This document shows, piece by piece, positions 8,803 through 17,250 of a stretch of DNA of 64,000 nt; position 1 is the stretch's first letter, and each line of letters starts with the position of its first letter. Under the pieces are notes generated by a model. It saw only the letters and a program-made list of their open reading frames with translations, was not told the DNA's origin and made no database searches. Source of the DNA: Microbacterium paraoxydans (GTDB lineage: Bacteria; Actinomycetota; Actinomycetes; Actinomycetales; Microbacteriaceae). A program made the position numbers and the translations under genes. The DNA lies in assembly GCF_900105335.1 (NCBI RefSeq), contig NZ_LT629770.1:1798001-1862000 (forward strand). The letters run 5' to 3'.

Positions 8803-10086
8803 TCAGGAGGAGGGGGTGAACCAGGTGGAGATGCCCGACTGCAGGTCGGCGCCCAGCTGCTCCGGGGTCTTCTGACCGAGGAACATGGCCTGGATGTCCG
8901 GGCCGAGCACCGCGGTGCCGGTCGGGTCGCCGTAACGGAAGTCGACGAGCAGCAGGTACGGAGCCGGGTTGGCGGTGTACTGCTCGTTCATCTCCTGCAT
9001 GAGCGGGTCGGAGTACTCCACCCCGGGGAGCGCGGAGAACTGGTCGACCTCGTCGGCGACGAGCTGGCCGAACTCCTTCGTGGTCATCCAGTTGAGCAGC
9101 TCGGTGGCCGCCTCCTGGTTCTCGCTGGCCGCGTTGATGCCGAAGCTGCCGTCCGCGTAGCCCGGGGTGACCGCGTGGTCGAGCGCGCTGTCGGGGGACG
9201 GCGGGACCTCGTAGACGCCCCACTCGGTGTCGGGCGCGGAGCTCTGGAACGTGGGCAGGTCGAACGAGCCGCCGGGCCACTGCGCGGCCTGGCCCGAGGT
9301 GAACTGCAGGACGGCGTCGGCGACGGCGATCGCGTTGACGTTCTTGTCGAGGTACTTCTGCATGTCCTGCACGATCTGCAGAGAGGACACGTAGGCGGGG
9401 TCGGTGAAGTCGACGTCGCCGGCGAGCACCTTCTCCTCGAAGTCCGCACCGCCGTAGTGGGCCGAACCGACGATGTCGTGGAACATCGGCAGGACCCAGT
9501 CCTCGCGGGCGCCGAGCGCCATGGGGGTGACGCCCTCCTTGAGGAGGGTCTCCTGCAACTCGATGAACTCGTCCCAGTCGGTGGGCTCCTCGAGGCCCAT
9601 CTCGTCGAACATGGTCTTGTTGTAGAACATCTGCATGGTCTGGTACGCGAAGGGGACGCCGTAGGTCTTGCCATCGTCCTTGCCCTGGGCCGCCCGCAGG
9701 ACCGTGGGGTCGAACTGGTCGAGTCCGTCGACGATGTCGTCGATCGGCACGATCTGCTCCGACTGGATCGCCGACTGCACGCCGCCATAGGCGCGCAGCA
9801 TCGCGATGTCCGGACCGTCGCTGCCCTCGAGGCCGGTGGCGAGGATCTGGTTGTACTCGGTGGGCTGGAAGCCCTCGAACTCGATGGTGACGCCGGGGTG
9901 GGACTCTTCGTAGGCGTCGAACACGGCCTCCCACTTCGGGGACGACGAGGCCTGCCAGGACCAGATGGTCAGGGTGACATCATCCTGACCATCGCCGCTC
10001 GAGGCTGCGGGCGCGCAGCCGGCGACGGCGAGTCCGGCGACCAGGATCCCTCCGGTGAGAGCGAGGCGGACGGGGCGGTTTCGCAT
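8803..10086 (-). CDS. Sugar ABC transporter substrate-binding lipoprotein
   Basis: 427 residues. A lipoprotein signal peptide ends with lipobox LAVAGC, lipidated cysteine at residue 24. The body matches the MalE-like cluster of extracellular solute-binding proteins (TLTIWSWQ near the start, many Trp/Tyr pocket residues). It would capture a saccharide at the outer face of the membrane and hand it to the two permeases downstream. The flanking RpiR regulator and NamZ-like muramidase point to MurNAc, a MurNAc-disaccharide or a muropeptide as ligand; sequence alone does not prove this. Confidence 0.92.
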   Translation of the reverse strand: MRNRPVRLALTGGILVAGLAVAGCAPAASSGDGQDDVTLTIWSWQASSSPKWEAVFDAYEESHPGVTIEFEGFQPTEYNQILATGLEGSDGPDIAMLRAYGGVQSAIQSEQIVPIDDIVDGLDQFDPTVLRAAQGKDDGKTYGVPFAYQTMQMFYNKTMFDEMGLEEPTDWDEFIELQETLLKEGVTPMALGAREDWVLPMFHDIVGSAHYGGADFEEKVLAGDVDFTDPAYVSSLQIVQDMQKYLDKNVNAIAVADAVLQFTSGQAAQWPGGSFDLPTFQSSAPDTEWGVYEVPPSPDSALDHAVTPGYADGSFGINAASENQEAATELLNWMTTKEFGQLVADEVDQFSALPGVEYSDPLMQEMNEQYTANPAPYLLLVDFRYGDPTGTAVLGPDIQAMFLGQKTPEQLGADLQSGISTWFTPSS

Positions 10087-10166
10087 GGTGTTCCTCTCGG
10101 GTGACGTCTTCGTCGCGGCACGGGGACGATGCCGACACTGCCACTGTGGGCAATCTCTTACAAAAA

Positions 10167-10180
10167 TGCAAGCGTTTCTG
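10167..10180. promoter_or_regulatory. A/T-rich operator-like site in the binding-protein/RpiR divergent region
   Basis: Within the 137-bp divergent region an unusually AT-rich stretch (about 10158-10190) contains TGCAAGCGTTTCTG. This matches 8 of the 10 fixed positions of a LacI/GalR-like TGnAAnCGnTTnCA operator. The local regulator is RpiR type, so the owner of the site is uncertain; it may belong to a distant LacI regulator or simply be promoter DNA. Confidence 0.3.
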
Positions 10181-10223
10181 AAAATTCCTACCGAGTGTGG
10201 ACCCGACCTGCCATCATGGGCTC

Positions 10224-11090
10224 GTGCCGAACAGTGTCGTGACAGCCATCCATCAGCGCCTCTCCGCGCTCACCCCCACGGAACGCCGCATCGCCGAACG
10301 CGTGCTCGCCGAACCGCAGGCGGTCCTGGAGAACTCCATCACCCGCCTCGCCGAGGAGTGCGGGGTGTCGGTCGCCAGCGTCGCCCGCTTCACCCGCAGC
10401 CTCGGGTTCCCCGGGTACCCCGACCTGCGGATCGCCCTGGCCGGAGAGCTCACGCGGAGCGCGTCCGAGCGCGAGCGCTTCCAGGTGTCCGCGGGCGATG
10501 TGAGCCGTCACGACGACGCCGCGACCACGGTGCGCAAGATCGCCTTCGCGGAGGCCGAGGCCATCGAGCGCACCGCCCGCCAGCTCGACATCGCCGAGCT
10601 GGAGCGGTGCGTCGCCGCGGTCCGCGGCGCGCGTCGCATCGACATCTACGGCGCGGCCTCCAGCGGACTCGCCGCGCAGGACCTCGAGCAGAAGCTCCAT
10701 CGCGCCGGCCTCGTCGCCCAGGCGCGGACCGACCACCACCTCGCTCTCACCGGCGCCGCGCTCCTGGACGATCGGGACGCCGCGATCGCCATCTCGCACT
10801 CCGGCCGCACCCTGGAGATCGTGCAGGCGGCCGAGGTGGCCGCCGCCGCCGGCGCCACCACCATCGCCATCACCAACAACCCGCGCTCGCCGCTCGCCCG
10901 CGCGTGCGCGCACACCCTCGTCACGGCGGTGTCGGAGTCGACCTTCCGCTCCGGCGCGATGGCCAGCCGCATCGCCCAGCTCGCCGTCCTCGACTTCCTC
11001 TACACGCGCATCGCCCAGGCCGACTACGACCGGATCTCCGCGAACCTCCAGCGCACGCACGACGCCGTCACCGCTCACAGAATCGATTGA
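10224..11090 (+). CDS. MurR/RpiR family transcriptional regulator
   Basis: 288 residues from GTG 10224, preferred over GTG 10197 because a CATCAT -10-like box ends six bases upstream (leaderless pattern). An N-terminal RpiR-type HTH (LTPTERRIAERVLAEP, then EECGVSVASVARFTRSLGF) is followed by a SIS sugar-phosphate isomerase domain with GAASSG and ISHSGRT signatures. Such proteins bind phosphosugars; E. coli MurR senses MurNAc-6-phosphate. It diverges from the importer operon and lies two bases upstream of the NamZ-like gene, so it probably controls both. Confidence 0.9.
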   Translation: MPNSVVTAIHQRLSALTPTERRIAERVLAEPQAVLENSITRLAEECGVSVASVARFTRSLGFPGYPDLRIALAGELTRSASERERFQVSAGDVSRHDDAATTVRKIAFAEAEAIERTARQLDIAELERCVAAVRGARRIDIYGAASSGLAAQDLEQKLHRAGLVAQARTDHHLALTGAALLDDRDAAIAISHSGRTLEIVQAAEVAAAAGATTIAITNNPRSPLARACAHTLVTAVSESTFRSGAMASRIAQLAVLDFLYTRIAQADYDRISANLQRTHDAVTAHRID

Positions 11091-11092
11091 TC

Positions 11093-12268
11093 ATGCAGCT
11101 CGGAATCGACCGCCTCCTCCACGACGACCTGTCGCAGCCGCAGCGGGACCGCCTCCGGGGCGCCCGCCTCGGGATGGTCACGAACGACCTGGCCCTCACC
11201 TCGACCCTCGCCCGTGGACGCGCCGGCCTCGCCGACGCCGGCTTCCCCCTCACGCTCCTCTTCGGCCCCGAGCACGGCCTGGACGGCCGGGCCCGGGAGG
11301 GAGAGCTGATCGGGGATCTGCGCGACACGCTGACCGGGCTCCCGGTGCGCAGCCTCTACGGCGCGGACGTGCGTCCCGCAGCCGCCGACCTCGCCGACCT
11401 CGACGTCGTGCTCGTCGACCTTCCCGACGTGGGTGCGCGTTTCTACACGTACATCTGGACGATGAGCCATGTGCTCGAGGCGTGCGCCGACGCGGGCGTC
11501 GCCGTGATGGTGCTCGACCGCCCGAATCCGCTCGGCGGACGCCTGGAGCAGGCCGAGGGGCCGATGCTCGACGAGGCGGCGAACTCGCTCGTCGGACGGT
11601 GGACGATGCCCGTCCGCCATGGTCTGACGATCGGCGAGCTCGCGCGGCACTGGGTGCGCACGCGCGGGATCGACGTGGAGCTCCACGTCGTCGAGGTGCA
11701 GGGATGGACGCGCGATCAGACCGCCCTCGGCCGGCAGGAGCTGACCTGGATGCCGCCCTCGCCGAACCTGCCCAGCGCCGCGACCACCCTCCTGTACCCC
11801 GGCACGTGTCTGGCCGAGGGCGTGAACGTCTCCGAGGGGCGCAGCACGGCCGTGCCCTTCCGCGTCGTCGGCGCCCCGTTCATCGACGCCGAGGAGTACA
11901 CGACCGCGTTCGTCGAGCTCGCCCTTCCCGGCGTCACCGCCTCCCCCTACGGCTTCACCCCCCTGGTGCGGGATCACGCCGGCGAGGCCTGCCAGGGGCT
12001 CCTCCTGCACGTGACAGACCCGGCCGCCTTCCAGCCGGTGCACACCGGAGTCCGCCTGCTGTCCCTGCTCGCCACCCTCTACCCCGAGGCCCTGGCCGAG
12101 CGGGCGCTGGTGCCGATGCCCGGGGAGTCCGACTGGTCCCCTCTGGAGAAGCTGTTCGGGGTGGAGGGCGCCTTCCGCCGGATCACGGCGGGCGAGTGGG
12201 ACGAACCGGAGTCGCTCGCGGTGCCGGACTGGCCGGGGCTCGTCGACGCCGACCTCCTCTACCGCTGA
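11093..12268 (+). CDS. DUF1343 protein, NamZ-like exo-beta-N-acetylmuramidase
   Basis: 391 residues over the full DUF1343 length. Family marks are GMVTNDL, LLFGPEHGLDG, VDLPDVGARFYTYIWTM and MVLDRPNPLGG, followed by LPSAATTLLYPGTCLAEG and NVSEGRST. The founding member, Bacillus subtilis NamZ, removes non-reducing-end MurNAc from peptidoglycan fragments. No signal peptide is seen here, which suggests cytoplasmic action on imported MurNAc-containing oligosaccharides. The start lies two bases after the RpiR stop, indicating co-transcription. Neither MurQ, AmgK nor NagZ is encoded within this window. Confidence 0.88.
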   Translation: MQLGIDRLLHDDLSQPQRDRLRGARLGMVTNDLALTSTLARGRAGLADAGFPLTLLFGPEHGLDGRAREGELIGDLRDTLTGLPVRSLYGADVRPAAADLADLDVVLVDLPDVGARFYTYIWTMSHVLEACADAGVAVMVLDRPNPLGGRLEQAEGPMLDEAANSLVGRWTMPVRHGLTIGELARHWVRTRGIDVELHVVEVQGWTRDQTALGRQELTWMPPSPNLPSAATTLLYPGTCLAEGVNVSEGRSTAVPFRVVGAPFIDAEEYTTAFVELALPGVTASPYGFTPLVRDHAGEACQGLLLHVTDPAAFQPVHTGVRLLSLLATLYPEALAERALVPMPGESDWSPLEKLFGVEGAFRRITAGEWDEPESLAVPDWPGLVDADLLYR

Positions 12269-12331
12269 CCGGCTGCCGCGCGGACGTCAAGGGGATGGCG
12301 GGGCGCGCGGCCGCCGCGCAGGATGGCCGGT

Positions 12332-12820
12332 ATGACGGACGACGGCCCCGCGCAGACCGCGGACGGACACCACATCGTCGTGAACGGCCGTCGGTGGCGC
12401 GCCACCGATCCGTCGATCCCCGAGAACCTGCGGCAGGAGCTCGTCGACGAGCTCATGGCCGCACGGCGCGCGGTCAAGGCGGCGGAGCCCGACGCCCGCC
12501 GTCGCGTGCAGGATGCGAAGACCGCCCTCGGCGAGCGGGGTGCCCCGTGGTGGGAGGAGCCCTCCGCGGCGCAGGCCGAGGAGCGGATCGCTGCGACGAT
12601 GCGCGCCCTCACCCGGAAACGCGCGGACTCGTCGATCTGCCCGAGCGACGTCGCCCGCGCGGTCGGCGGCGCGGAGTGGCGCGACCGGATGCCCGACGTG
12701 CGCCGCGTCGCCGCGGATCTCGCCTCCCGCGAGGTGGTCGTCGTCACGCAGAAGGGCGAGCAGGTCCAGATCGCCGACGCCCGCGGACCCGTCCGGATCC
12801 GCCGCGGCCCCGCCCTCTGA
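12332..12820 (+). CDS. DUF3253 domain protein
   Basis: 162 residues from ATG 12332; an alternative in-frame ATG is at 12323, but a CAGGAT -10-like box fits a leaderless start at 12332. The C-terminal half (about residues 85-160) is the DUF3253 domain, a small winged-helix-like fold with ICPSDVARAV, WRDRMPDVRRVA, VVVTQKGEQV and a final GPVRIRRG strand. The N-terminal half is Ala/Arg/Glu-rich and helical, similar to the extension seen in actinobacterial homologues. Function is unknown; a nucleic-acid-binding role is conceivable from the fold. Confidence 0.8.
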   Translation: MTDDGPAQTADGHHIVVNGRRWRATDPSIPENLRQELVDELMAARRAVKAAEPDARRRVQDAKTALGERGAPWWEEPSAAQAEERIAATMRALTRKRADSSICPSDVARAVGGAEWRDRMPDVRRVAADLASREVVVVTQKGEQVQIADARGPVRIRRGPAL

Positions 12821-12890
12821 ACGCCCCGGTCGCCCGACACCGACGGCGCGCCGTCACCGGGCGTTCACCGTCCGCGGCCAGACTTCGACC

Positions 12891-14297
12891 ATGACCTCAC
12901 CCGATCCCGCGGCGGGCGCCCCCGAGCCCGTGGCGACAGCGAACAGCGGCGCCGTGGCCGTCGTCGGCCTCGATCTGCGCGGAGACACCCCCGCGCCTCG
13001 GAAGCAGGTGTACTCCTGGGCGCTGTGGGATTGGGCGACGCAGCCGTTCAACACCGTCATCCTCACGTTCGTCTTCACCGCGCTGTACCTCGTCAGCGCC
13101 TCGTTCCTGCCGCCGGAGATCGCTGCTCTCGACCCGAGCGACCCGGTCCGCGTCGCCGCCGAGGCCGACCTCGCCTCCGGTCTCGGACTGGGTTCCACGA
13201 TCGCCGCCCTGGGCATCCTGCTGCTCGCCCCCGTCCTCGGTCAGCGCGCCGACGCCGCCGGACGACAGAAGCTCTGGCTGGGCATCGGCACCGGCGCTCT
13301 CATCCTCTGCATGCTCGGACTGTGGTTCGTGGAGCCGCAGCCGGCCCTGTTCTGGCTCGGCGTCGCGCTGATCTCCGCCGGTTCCGTCTTCGGCGAGATC
13401 GCCGCGGTGAATTCCAACGCCATGCTCATCGGGATCGCGAACCCGAAGAACGTCGGCCGCATCTCCGGACTCGGCTGGGGCTTCGGCTACCTCGGGGGCA
13501 TCATCGCCCTCGTCATCGTCGTCCTGCTCGACACCTTCGACTGGTTCGGCATGTCCACAGACAACGGCCTCGCGTACCGGCTCATCGCCGTGGGGTGCGC
13601 GGTCTGGGCGATTGTCTTCAGCATCCCGATCTTCCTCAACGTGCCGGAGCCGTCGCTCGGGCGGCCGGAGCGCAAGGTGGGGTTCTTCCGCTCCTACGTC
13701 CTCCTCGTGCAGGACGTGATCGGCCTCTACCGCGACCCGCAGACCCGATCGACGTTCTGGTACCTGCTCGCCAGTGCCGTGTTCCGCGACGGCCTCGGCG
13801 GGGTCTTCGCGTTCGGCGCCATCATCGGCACCGCGGTGTTCCGGTTCGGCACCCAGGACATCATCGTCTTCGGCATCGCCGCGAACCTCGTCGCCGGCGT
13901 CTCGACCATCATCGCGGGCCGCCTCGACGACCGCCTCGGCCCCAAGCGGATCATCCTCGGCTCGATCGGATCGATGATCGTCGCCGGCCTCGCCGTGTTC
14001 CTGCTGCGGGATGCGGGGTCGCTCGTGTTCTGGATCGGCGGTCTCGTGCTCTGCGCCTTCGTCGGTCCGGCTCAGGCGGCGGCGCGCTCCTTCCTCGCCC
14101 GCGTCACCCCGGCCGGCCGGGAGGGCGAGATCTTCGGTCTCTACGCCACGACGGGCAGGGCCGCGAGCTGGATGGCCTCGGCCGCCTGGACCGTGCTCAT
14201 CGTCGCGACGAGCCAGACCGCCTACGGGATCCTCGGCATCGTCATCGTCCTCATCATCGGGTTCCTCCTCCTGCTCCCGGTGAAGGCGCCGCGCTGA
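12891..14297 (+). CDS. MFS transporter, UMF1 (Atg22-like) family
   Basis: 468 residues from ATG 12891. Motifs typical of UMF1 proteins are WALWDWATQPFNTVILTFVFT at the first membrane segment, GQRADAAGRQ in the loop after segment 3, and GIANPKNVGRISGLGWGFGYLGG in the middle. About 12 membrane segments are apparent. The family is related to yeast Atg22, an amino-acid effluxer of the vacuole, but bacterial substrates are unknown. It stands alone between the DUF3253 gene and the CDF transporter, on the same strand. Confidence 0.85.
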   Translation: MTSPDPAAGAPEPVATANSGAVAVVGLDLRGDTPAPRKQVYSWALWDWATQPFNTVILTFVFTALYLVSASFLPPEIAALDPSDPVRVAAEADLASGLGLGSTIAALGILLLAPVLGQRADAAGRQKLWLGIGTGALILCMLGLWFVEPQPALFWLGVALISAGSVFGEIAAVNSNAMLIGIANPKNVGRISGLGWGFGYLGGIIALVIVVLLDTFDWFGMSTDNGLAYRLIAVGCAVWAIVFSIPIFLNVPEPSLGRPERKVGFFRSYVLLVQDVIGLYRDPQTRSTFWYLLASAVFRDGLGGVFAFGAIIGTAVFRFGTQDIIVFGIAANLVAGVSTIIAGRLDDRLGPKRIILGSIGSMIVAGLAVFLLRDAGSLVFWIGGLVLCAFVGPAQAAARSFLARVTPAGREGEIFGLYATTGRAASWMASAAWTVLIVATSQTAYGILGIVIVLIIGFLLLLPVKAPR

Positions 14298-14343
14298 ACC
14301 CGCTCCGGGCGCCGGACGGATCGGGCGGGAGTAGCCTGACCCG

Positions 14344-15261
14344 GTGACCGTCGTCCTCGCCTTCCTCGCCAACATCCTCGTCGCGATCGCGAAGACGGTC
14401 GCCGCCGTCATCACCTCGTCCGCGTCGATGGTGGCCGAGGCCGCGCACTCCTGGGCGGACGCGGGGAACGAGGTCTTCCTGCTCATCGCCGACCGCCGGG
14501 GCGCGAAGACCAAGGACGCCCGGCATCCGCTCGGCTACGGCCGCAACGCGTTCGTCTGGTCTCTCATCGCGGCGTTCGGCATCTTCACCGCCGGCTCGAT
14601 CGTGTCGATCATGCACGGCATCCAGGAGCTGTCCGACACCGGCCCCGTGGAGAGCCCGGTCGTCGCCTACATCGTGCTCGGCATCGCCTTCGTCCTGGAG
14701 GGGGCGTCGTTCACGCAGGCGATGGTCCGCTCCCGTCGGCTGGCCCGGGAGCGCGGATCCTCCACGTGGGACTTCGTGCTCGAGACGAGCGACACCACGC
14801 TCCGGGCGGTGTTCTTCGAGGACTCCGCCGCCCTCATCGGCCTCGTGCTGGCGGGCGGATCGATCCTCCTGCATCAGCTCACCGGTGTCGCCGCGTGGGA
14901 TGCGATCGGGTCGATCCTCGTCGGGATCCTGCTGGGCGTCGTCGCCGTGATCCTGATCGGACGGAACATCGCGTTCCTCGTCGGCACGTCGGTGTCCCCC
15001 GCGCTGCGCTCGCGGGTGGGCACTGCCCTCCTCGGGATGGACGACATCGAGCGGGTCACCTACCTGCACATCGAGTACGTCGGGCCGAACCGGCTGTTCC
15101 TCGTCGCCGAGGTCGACCTCGCGGGCGATGCGCGCGAGCACGACGTCGCCCGGCGGCTGCGGGAGGTGGAGCGGCGGATCGAGGCGCACGACGCGGTGGA
15201 GACCGTCGTGCTGTCCCTCTCGGTGGACGACGAGCCCTCGCTCGACTTCGCCCGCGTGTGA
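14344..15261 (+). CDS. Cation diffusion facilitator (CDF) family metal transporter
   Basis: 305 residues from GTG 14344, with a TAGCCT -10 box six bases upstream (leaderless). Segments 1-2 carry AEAAHSWADAGNE, the CDF metal site (a HSxxD variant of HxxxD), and a later DTTLRAVFFEDSAA gives the second membrane site. There are about five or six membrane segments and a C-terminal cytoplasmic domain (VTYLHIEYVGPN...). These antiporters export Zn, Co, Mn or Fe in exchange for protons. Two His-rich MarR-like regulators follow immediately, suggesting metal-dependent control of this locus. Confidence 0.88.
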   Translation: MTVVLAFLANILVAIAKTVAAVITSSASMVAEAAHSWADAGNEVFLLIADRRGAKTKDARHPLGYGRNAFVWSLIAAFGIFTAGSIVSIMHGIQELSDTGPVESPVVAYIVLGIAFVLEGASFTQAMVRSRRLARERGSSTWDFVLETSDTTLRAVFFEDSAALIGLVLAGGSILLHQLTGVAAWDAIGSILVGILLGVVAVILIGRNIAFLVGTSVSPALRSRVGTALLGMDDIERVTYLHIEYVGPNRLFLVAEVDLAGDAREHDVARRLREVERRIEAHDAVETVVLSLSVDDEPSLDFARV

Positions 15262-15267
15262 GGCCGG

Positions 15268-15825
15268 TCAGGCGCGCCAGTTGTCGGCGAGCTTGGTGAG
15301 CAGTCGCGCGAGCTCCGTGCGCTCCTCCGCGGTGAACGACTCGAGCGCGCGGCCGAGCAGCTCGCGGCGTTCGCCCCGCATCCCGCGGGCCAGTCGCCGA
15401 CCCTCGTCGGTCAGCGCGATGCGGGTGCGGCGGGCGTCGTCCGGGTCGGCCTCGCGCCGAACGAATCCGGCCTGCACACCCTGCTGCACGAGCCGCGACG
15501 CCCGCGGCTGATCCACGCCGATCGCCTGCCCGAGCGCACTCACGCTGAGGGGTTCCGGCGCGGCGGCAAGGGCTTCGAGCATGCGGAGACGGGCCGGTCC
15601 GCCGAGGCGGCCGCCGTCGACCATCCAGGGCGGCATCCCCGGGTGGCCGCGGTGGTGGGCGAAGTGCTCGCGCGGGTCGCCGTGGGGCCCGTGCCCGTGT
15701 GCACCGCGTGGCCCTCCGTGCTCGCGGCCGCCGGGTCCGGGTCGGCGTCCGCGCAGCCGGGAGAGCGCCTGCGCGATCGCTTCGGCGGCGTCGGGGGACG
15801 CGGGGTCGATCGGATCGGTGGCCAT
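15268..15825 (-). CDS. MarR family regulator with His-rich N-terminal arm
   Basis: 185 residues. Residues about 25-70 form a His/Gly/Pro-rich arm with many HG, HH and HGxH units, an arrangement able to bind divalent metal. It is followed by a MarR winged helix with LGQAIGVDQPRASRLVQQGVQAGFVRREADPDDARRTRIALTDEG, the classic recognition helix and wing. The gene diverges from a second His-rich winged-helix gene, and the 125-bp region between them has two palindromes. It ends 6 bp from the CDF transporter, which converges on it. A metal-responsive repressor is the simplest reading. Confidence 0.85.
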   Translation of the reverse strand: MATDPIDPASPDAAEAIAQALSRLRGRRPGPGGREHGGPRGAHGHGPHGDPREHFAHHRGHPGMPPWMVDGGRLGGPARLRMLEALAAAPEPLSVSALGQAIGVDQPRASRLVQQGVQAGFVRREADPDDARRTRIALTDEGRRLARGMRGERRELLGRALESFTAEERTELARLLTKLADNWRA

Positions 15826-15846
15826 GTCCCGATTTTACATGCAGCT

Positions 15847-15888
15847 TGACATGCGTTTGCTTTCCATGTCACACTGCATGTACATGCA
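15847..15888. promoter_or_regulatory. Twin palindromic operators between divergent His-rich MarR genes
   Basis: Two symmetric sites: TGACATG-N11-CATGTCA (15847-15853 with 15865-15871) and a perfect 14-bp palindrome TGCATGTACATGCA at 15875-15888. Both share an ACATG half-site, and further ACATG/ACATC half-sites continue towards 15920. The sites cover the likely promoter space for both genes, which fits autoregulation by one or both MarR proteins. Confidence 0.7.
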
Positions 15889-15950
15889 CAGTGACATTGA
15901 TATGTCGGATGACATCCGTCATCGGTGCACCACAGACACGAAGGATCACC

Positions 15951-16661
15951 ATGAACACCACTGCAGACAGCACTTCTGACAACACCTCCCGCCCGTTCGG
16001 TTTCTGGCTCAAGGCCGTCGACCGTCTGATGGCACACGACTTCGCCACCGCTTTCGCCGCGGAGGGCGCGACCCGCCGCGACTGGCGGCTGCTGAACGTC
16101 GTCGACGGGACGGTCCCCGTGCGCCGCCCGCTGCACCCGCACAAACTGCACGATCTCGTCGACCGCGGCTGGGTCGAGGCGGACGGCGACGGGTGGGCAC
16201 TGACCGACGAGGGCCGCGCGGCGAAGGAGCGCCTCGGCGCCACCGTCGACGGCATCCGCGCGAAGATCGCCGGCGCGGTCTCCGACGAGGAGATGGCGAC
16301 GACCCTCGCGGCGCTCGAGAAGATCGCCCGCGCCTTCGGGTGGGACGAGGAGACACCTCTCCCCCGGAAGCGGCGCCCCGGGTTCGGCTTCGGCCCCCGG
16401 CACGGCTTCGGGCGCGGGGACTTCGAGCCCCGGCACGGCTTCGGGCACGAACACGGCTTCGACCGCGGACACGGCTTCGACCGTCACAACGGAGACGAGG
16501 AAGGCGGATACCGCGGGCGCGGTCACCACGACGGCCACCCCCACCGCGACCACGGTCACGCACACCGCGGCCACGGGCACGGCCACCGCGCGCAGCGGAT
16601 GGCGGAGCGCGCATTCGAGCGTGGCTTCGACGCCGGATTCCGCCACGGCCACGCCGCCTGA
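15951..16661 (+). CDS. Winged-helix (MarR/PadR-like) regulator with His/Gly-rich C-terminal tail
   Basis: 236 residues from ATG 15951, with AAGGA about six bases upstream. Residues about 15-100 form a compact winged helix (FGFWLKAVDRLMAHDF, LHPHKLHDLVDRGWVEADGDGWALTDEG). After residue about 135 the chain becomes His/Gly/Arg/Asp-rich, with repeated RHGFG, GHGFDR and HxH units up to the end. The tail composition suggests metal binding and is unrelated to ordinary MarR tails. It is divergent from the other His-rich regulator and probably co-regulated with it through the shared operators. Confidence 0.78.
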   Translation: MNTTADSTSDNTSRPFGFWLKAVDRLMAHDFATAFAAEGATRRDWRLLNVVDGTVPVRRPLHPHKLHDLVDRGWVEADGDGWALTDEGRAAKERLGATVDGIRAKIAGAVSDEEMATTLAALEKIARAFGWDEETPLPRKRRPGFGFGPRHGFGRGDFEPRHGFGHEHGFDRGHGFDRHNGDEEGGYRGRGHHDGHPHRDHGHAHRGHGHGHRAQRMAERAFERGFDAGFRHGHAA

Positions 16662-16674
16662 TCGTCCCCCTCGA

Positions 16675-16703
16675 GCGCCTCGCCCGAATCCCGGGTGAGG
16701 CGC
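16675..16703 (+). terminator. Rho-independent terminator after the His-rich regulator
   Basis: A 12-bp stem, GCGCCTCGCCCG with CGGGTGAGGCGC (one G-U pair), a short AATCC loop and a TTTGCTCTT tail on the plus strand, 14 bp after the stop codon. Confidence 0.8.
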
Positions 16704-16734
16704 TTTGCTCTTCGCGAAACCCGAGCCGGGATCA

Positions 16735-17200
16735 CTTCCGCACCTCCCGAGCGCCCCCGCGGCACATTCCCGATCCGCCACCCGCACCCCAGCCCGACCC
16801 GAGGTGAGGTCGGGGCGAAGCGTCCCGAGTCGAGGCAGGATCAGAGTCGCGCCTCCCCAGCCGTTCCAAGGCACGTTCTCGATCCCCCACCGCGGCGACG
16901 CGCACACCACTCTCCGAACGGGATCAGAATCGCCCCTCCTGAGCGCCCCAGCGGCACGTTTTCGATCCCGCACGGTCATCCAGGCGGGGGGGCGGCGCCC
17001 GGTGGAAACACAAGCGCCCGAGGTAGCAGGCGACAGGAAGGCGGGTGCGCGGATCAAGCACGACCCTTCCATCGCGCAGGATCGAAAACGACCCTTCCGA
17101 CGGACCTCGCGGCCCGATTCCCATCCCGCACGCAAGGAGGGCAGGGCCCGACCGTCGGGCGGGATCCGGAACGGGCCTTCGAAGCGGGAGTGCGGTGCGT
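16735..17200. repeat. Array of degenerate intergenic repeats (GGGATCAGAATCGC ... TTCGATCCCGCAC)
   Basis: The 589-bp gap 16662-17250 has no convincing gene. It holds at least four degenerate copies of a unit of about 55 bp, beginning near 16738, 16843, 16919 and 17049/17078, with a weaker one near 17157. The copies open with a GGATCA-like block, pass through CGCCCCTCC..GAGCGCC, and close with CACGTTTTCGATCCCGCAC. The sequences at 5633-5843 belong to the same family, partly inverted. Ends rich in GATCC/GGATC give the units partial dyad symmetry. Confidence 0.6.
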
Positions 17201-17250
17201 TTCTGAGCTCGCAGGCGAACGCGGCCGCGAGGCCCGGACGCGGCACGGAG

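Noticed and set aside
10167..10180. Definite LacI operator for the importer
   Set aside because: The local regulator is RpiR type and two fixed positions differ, so it is listed only as a weak candidate.
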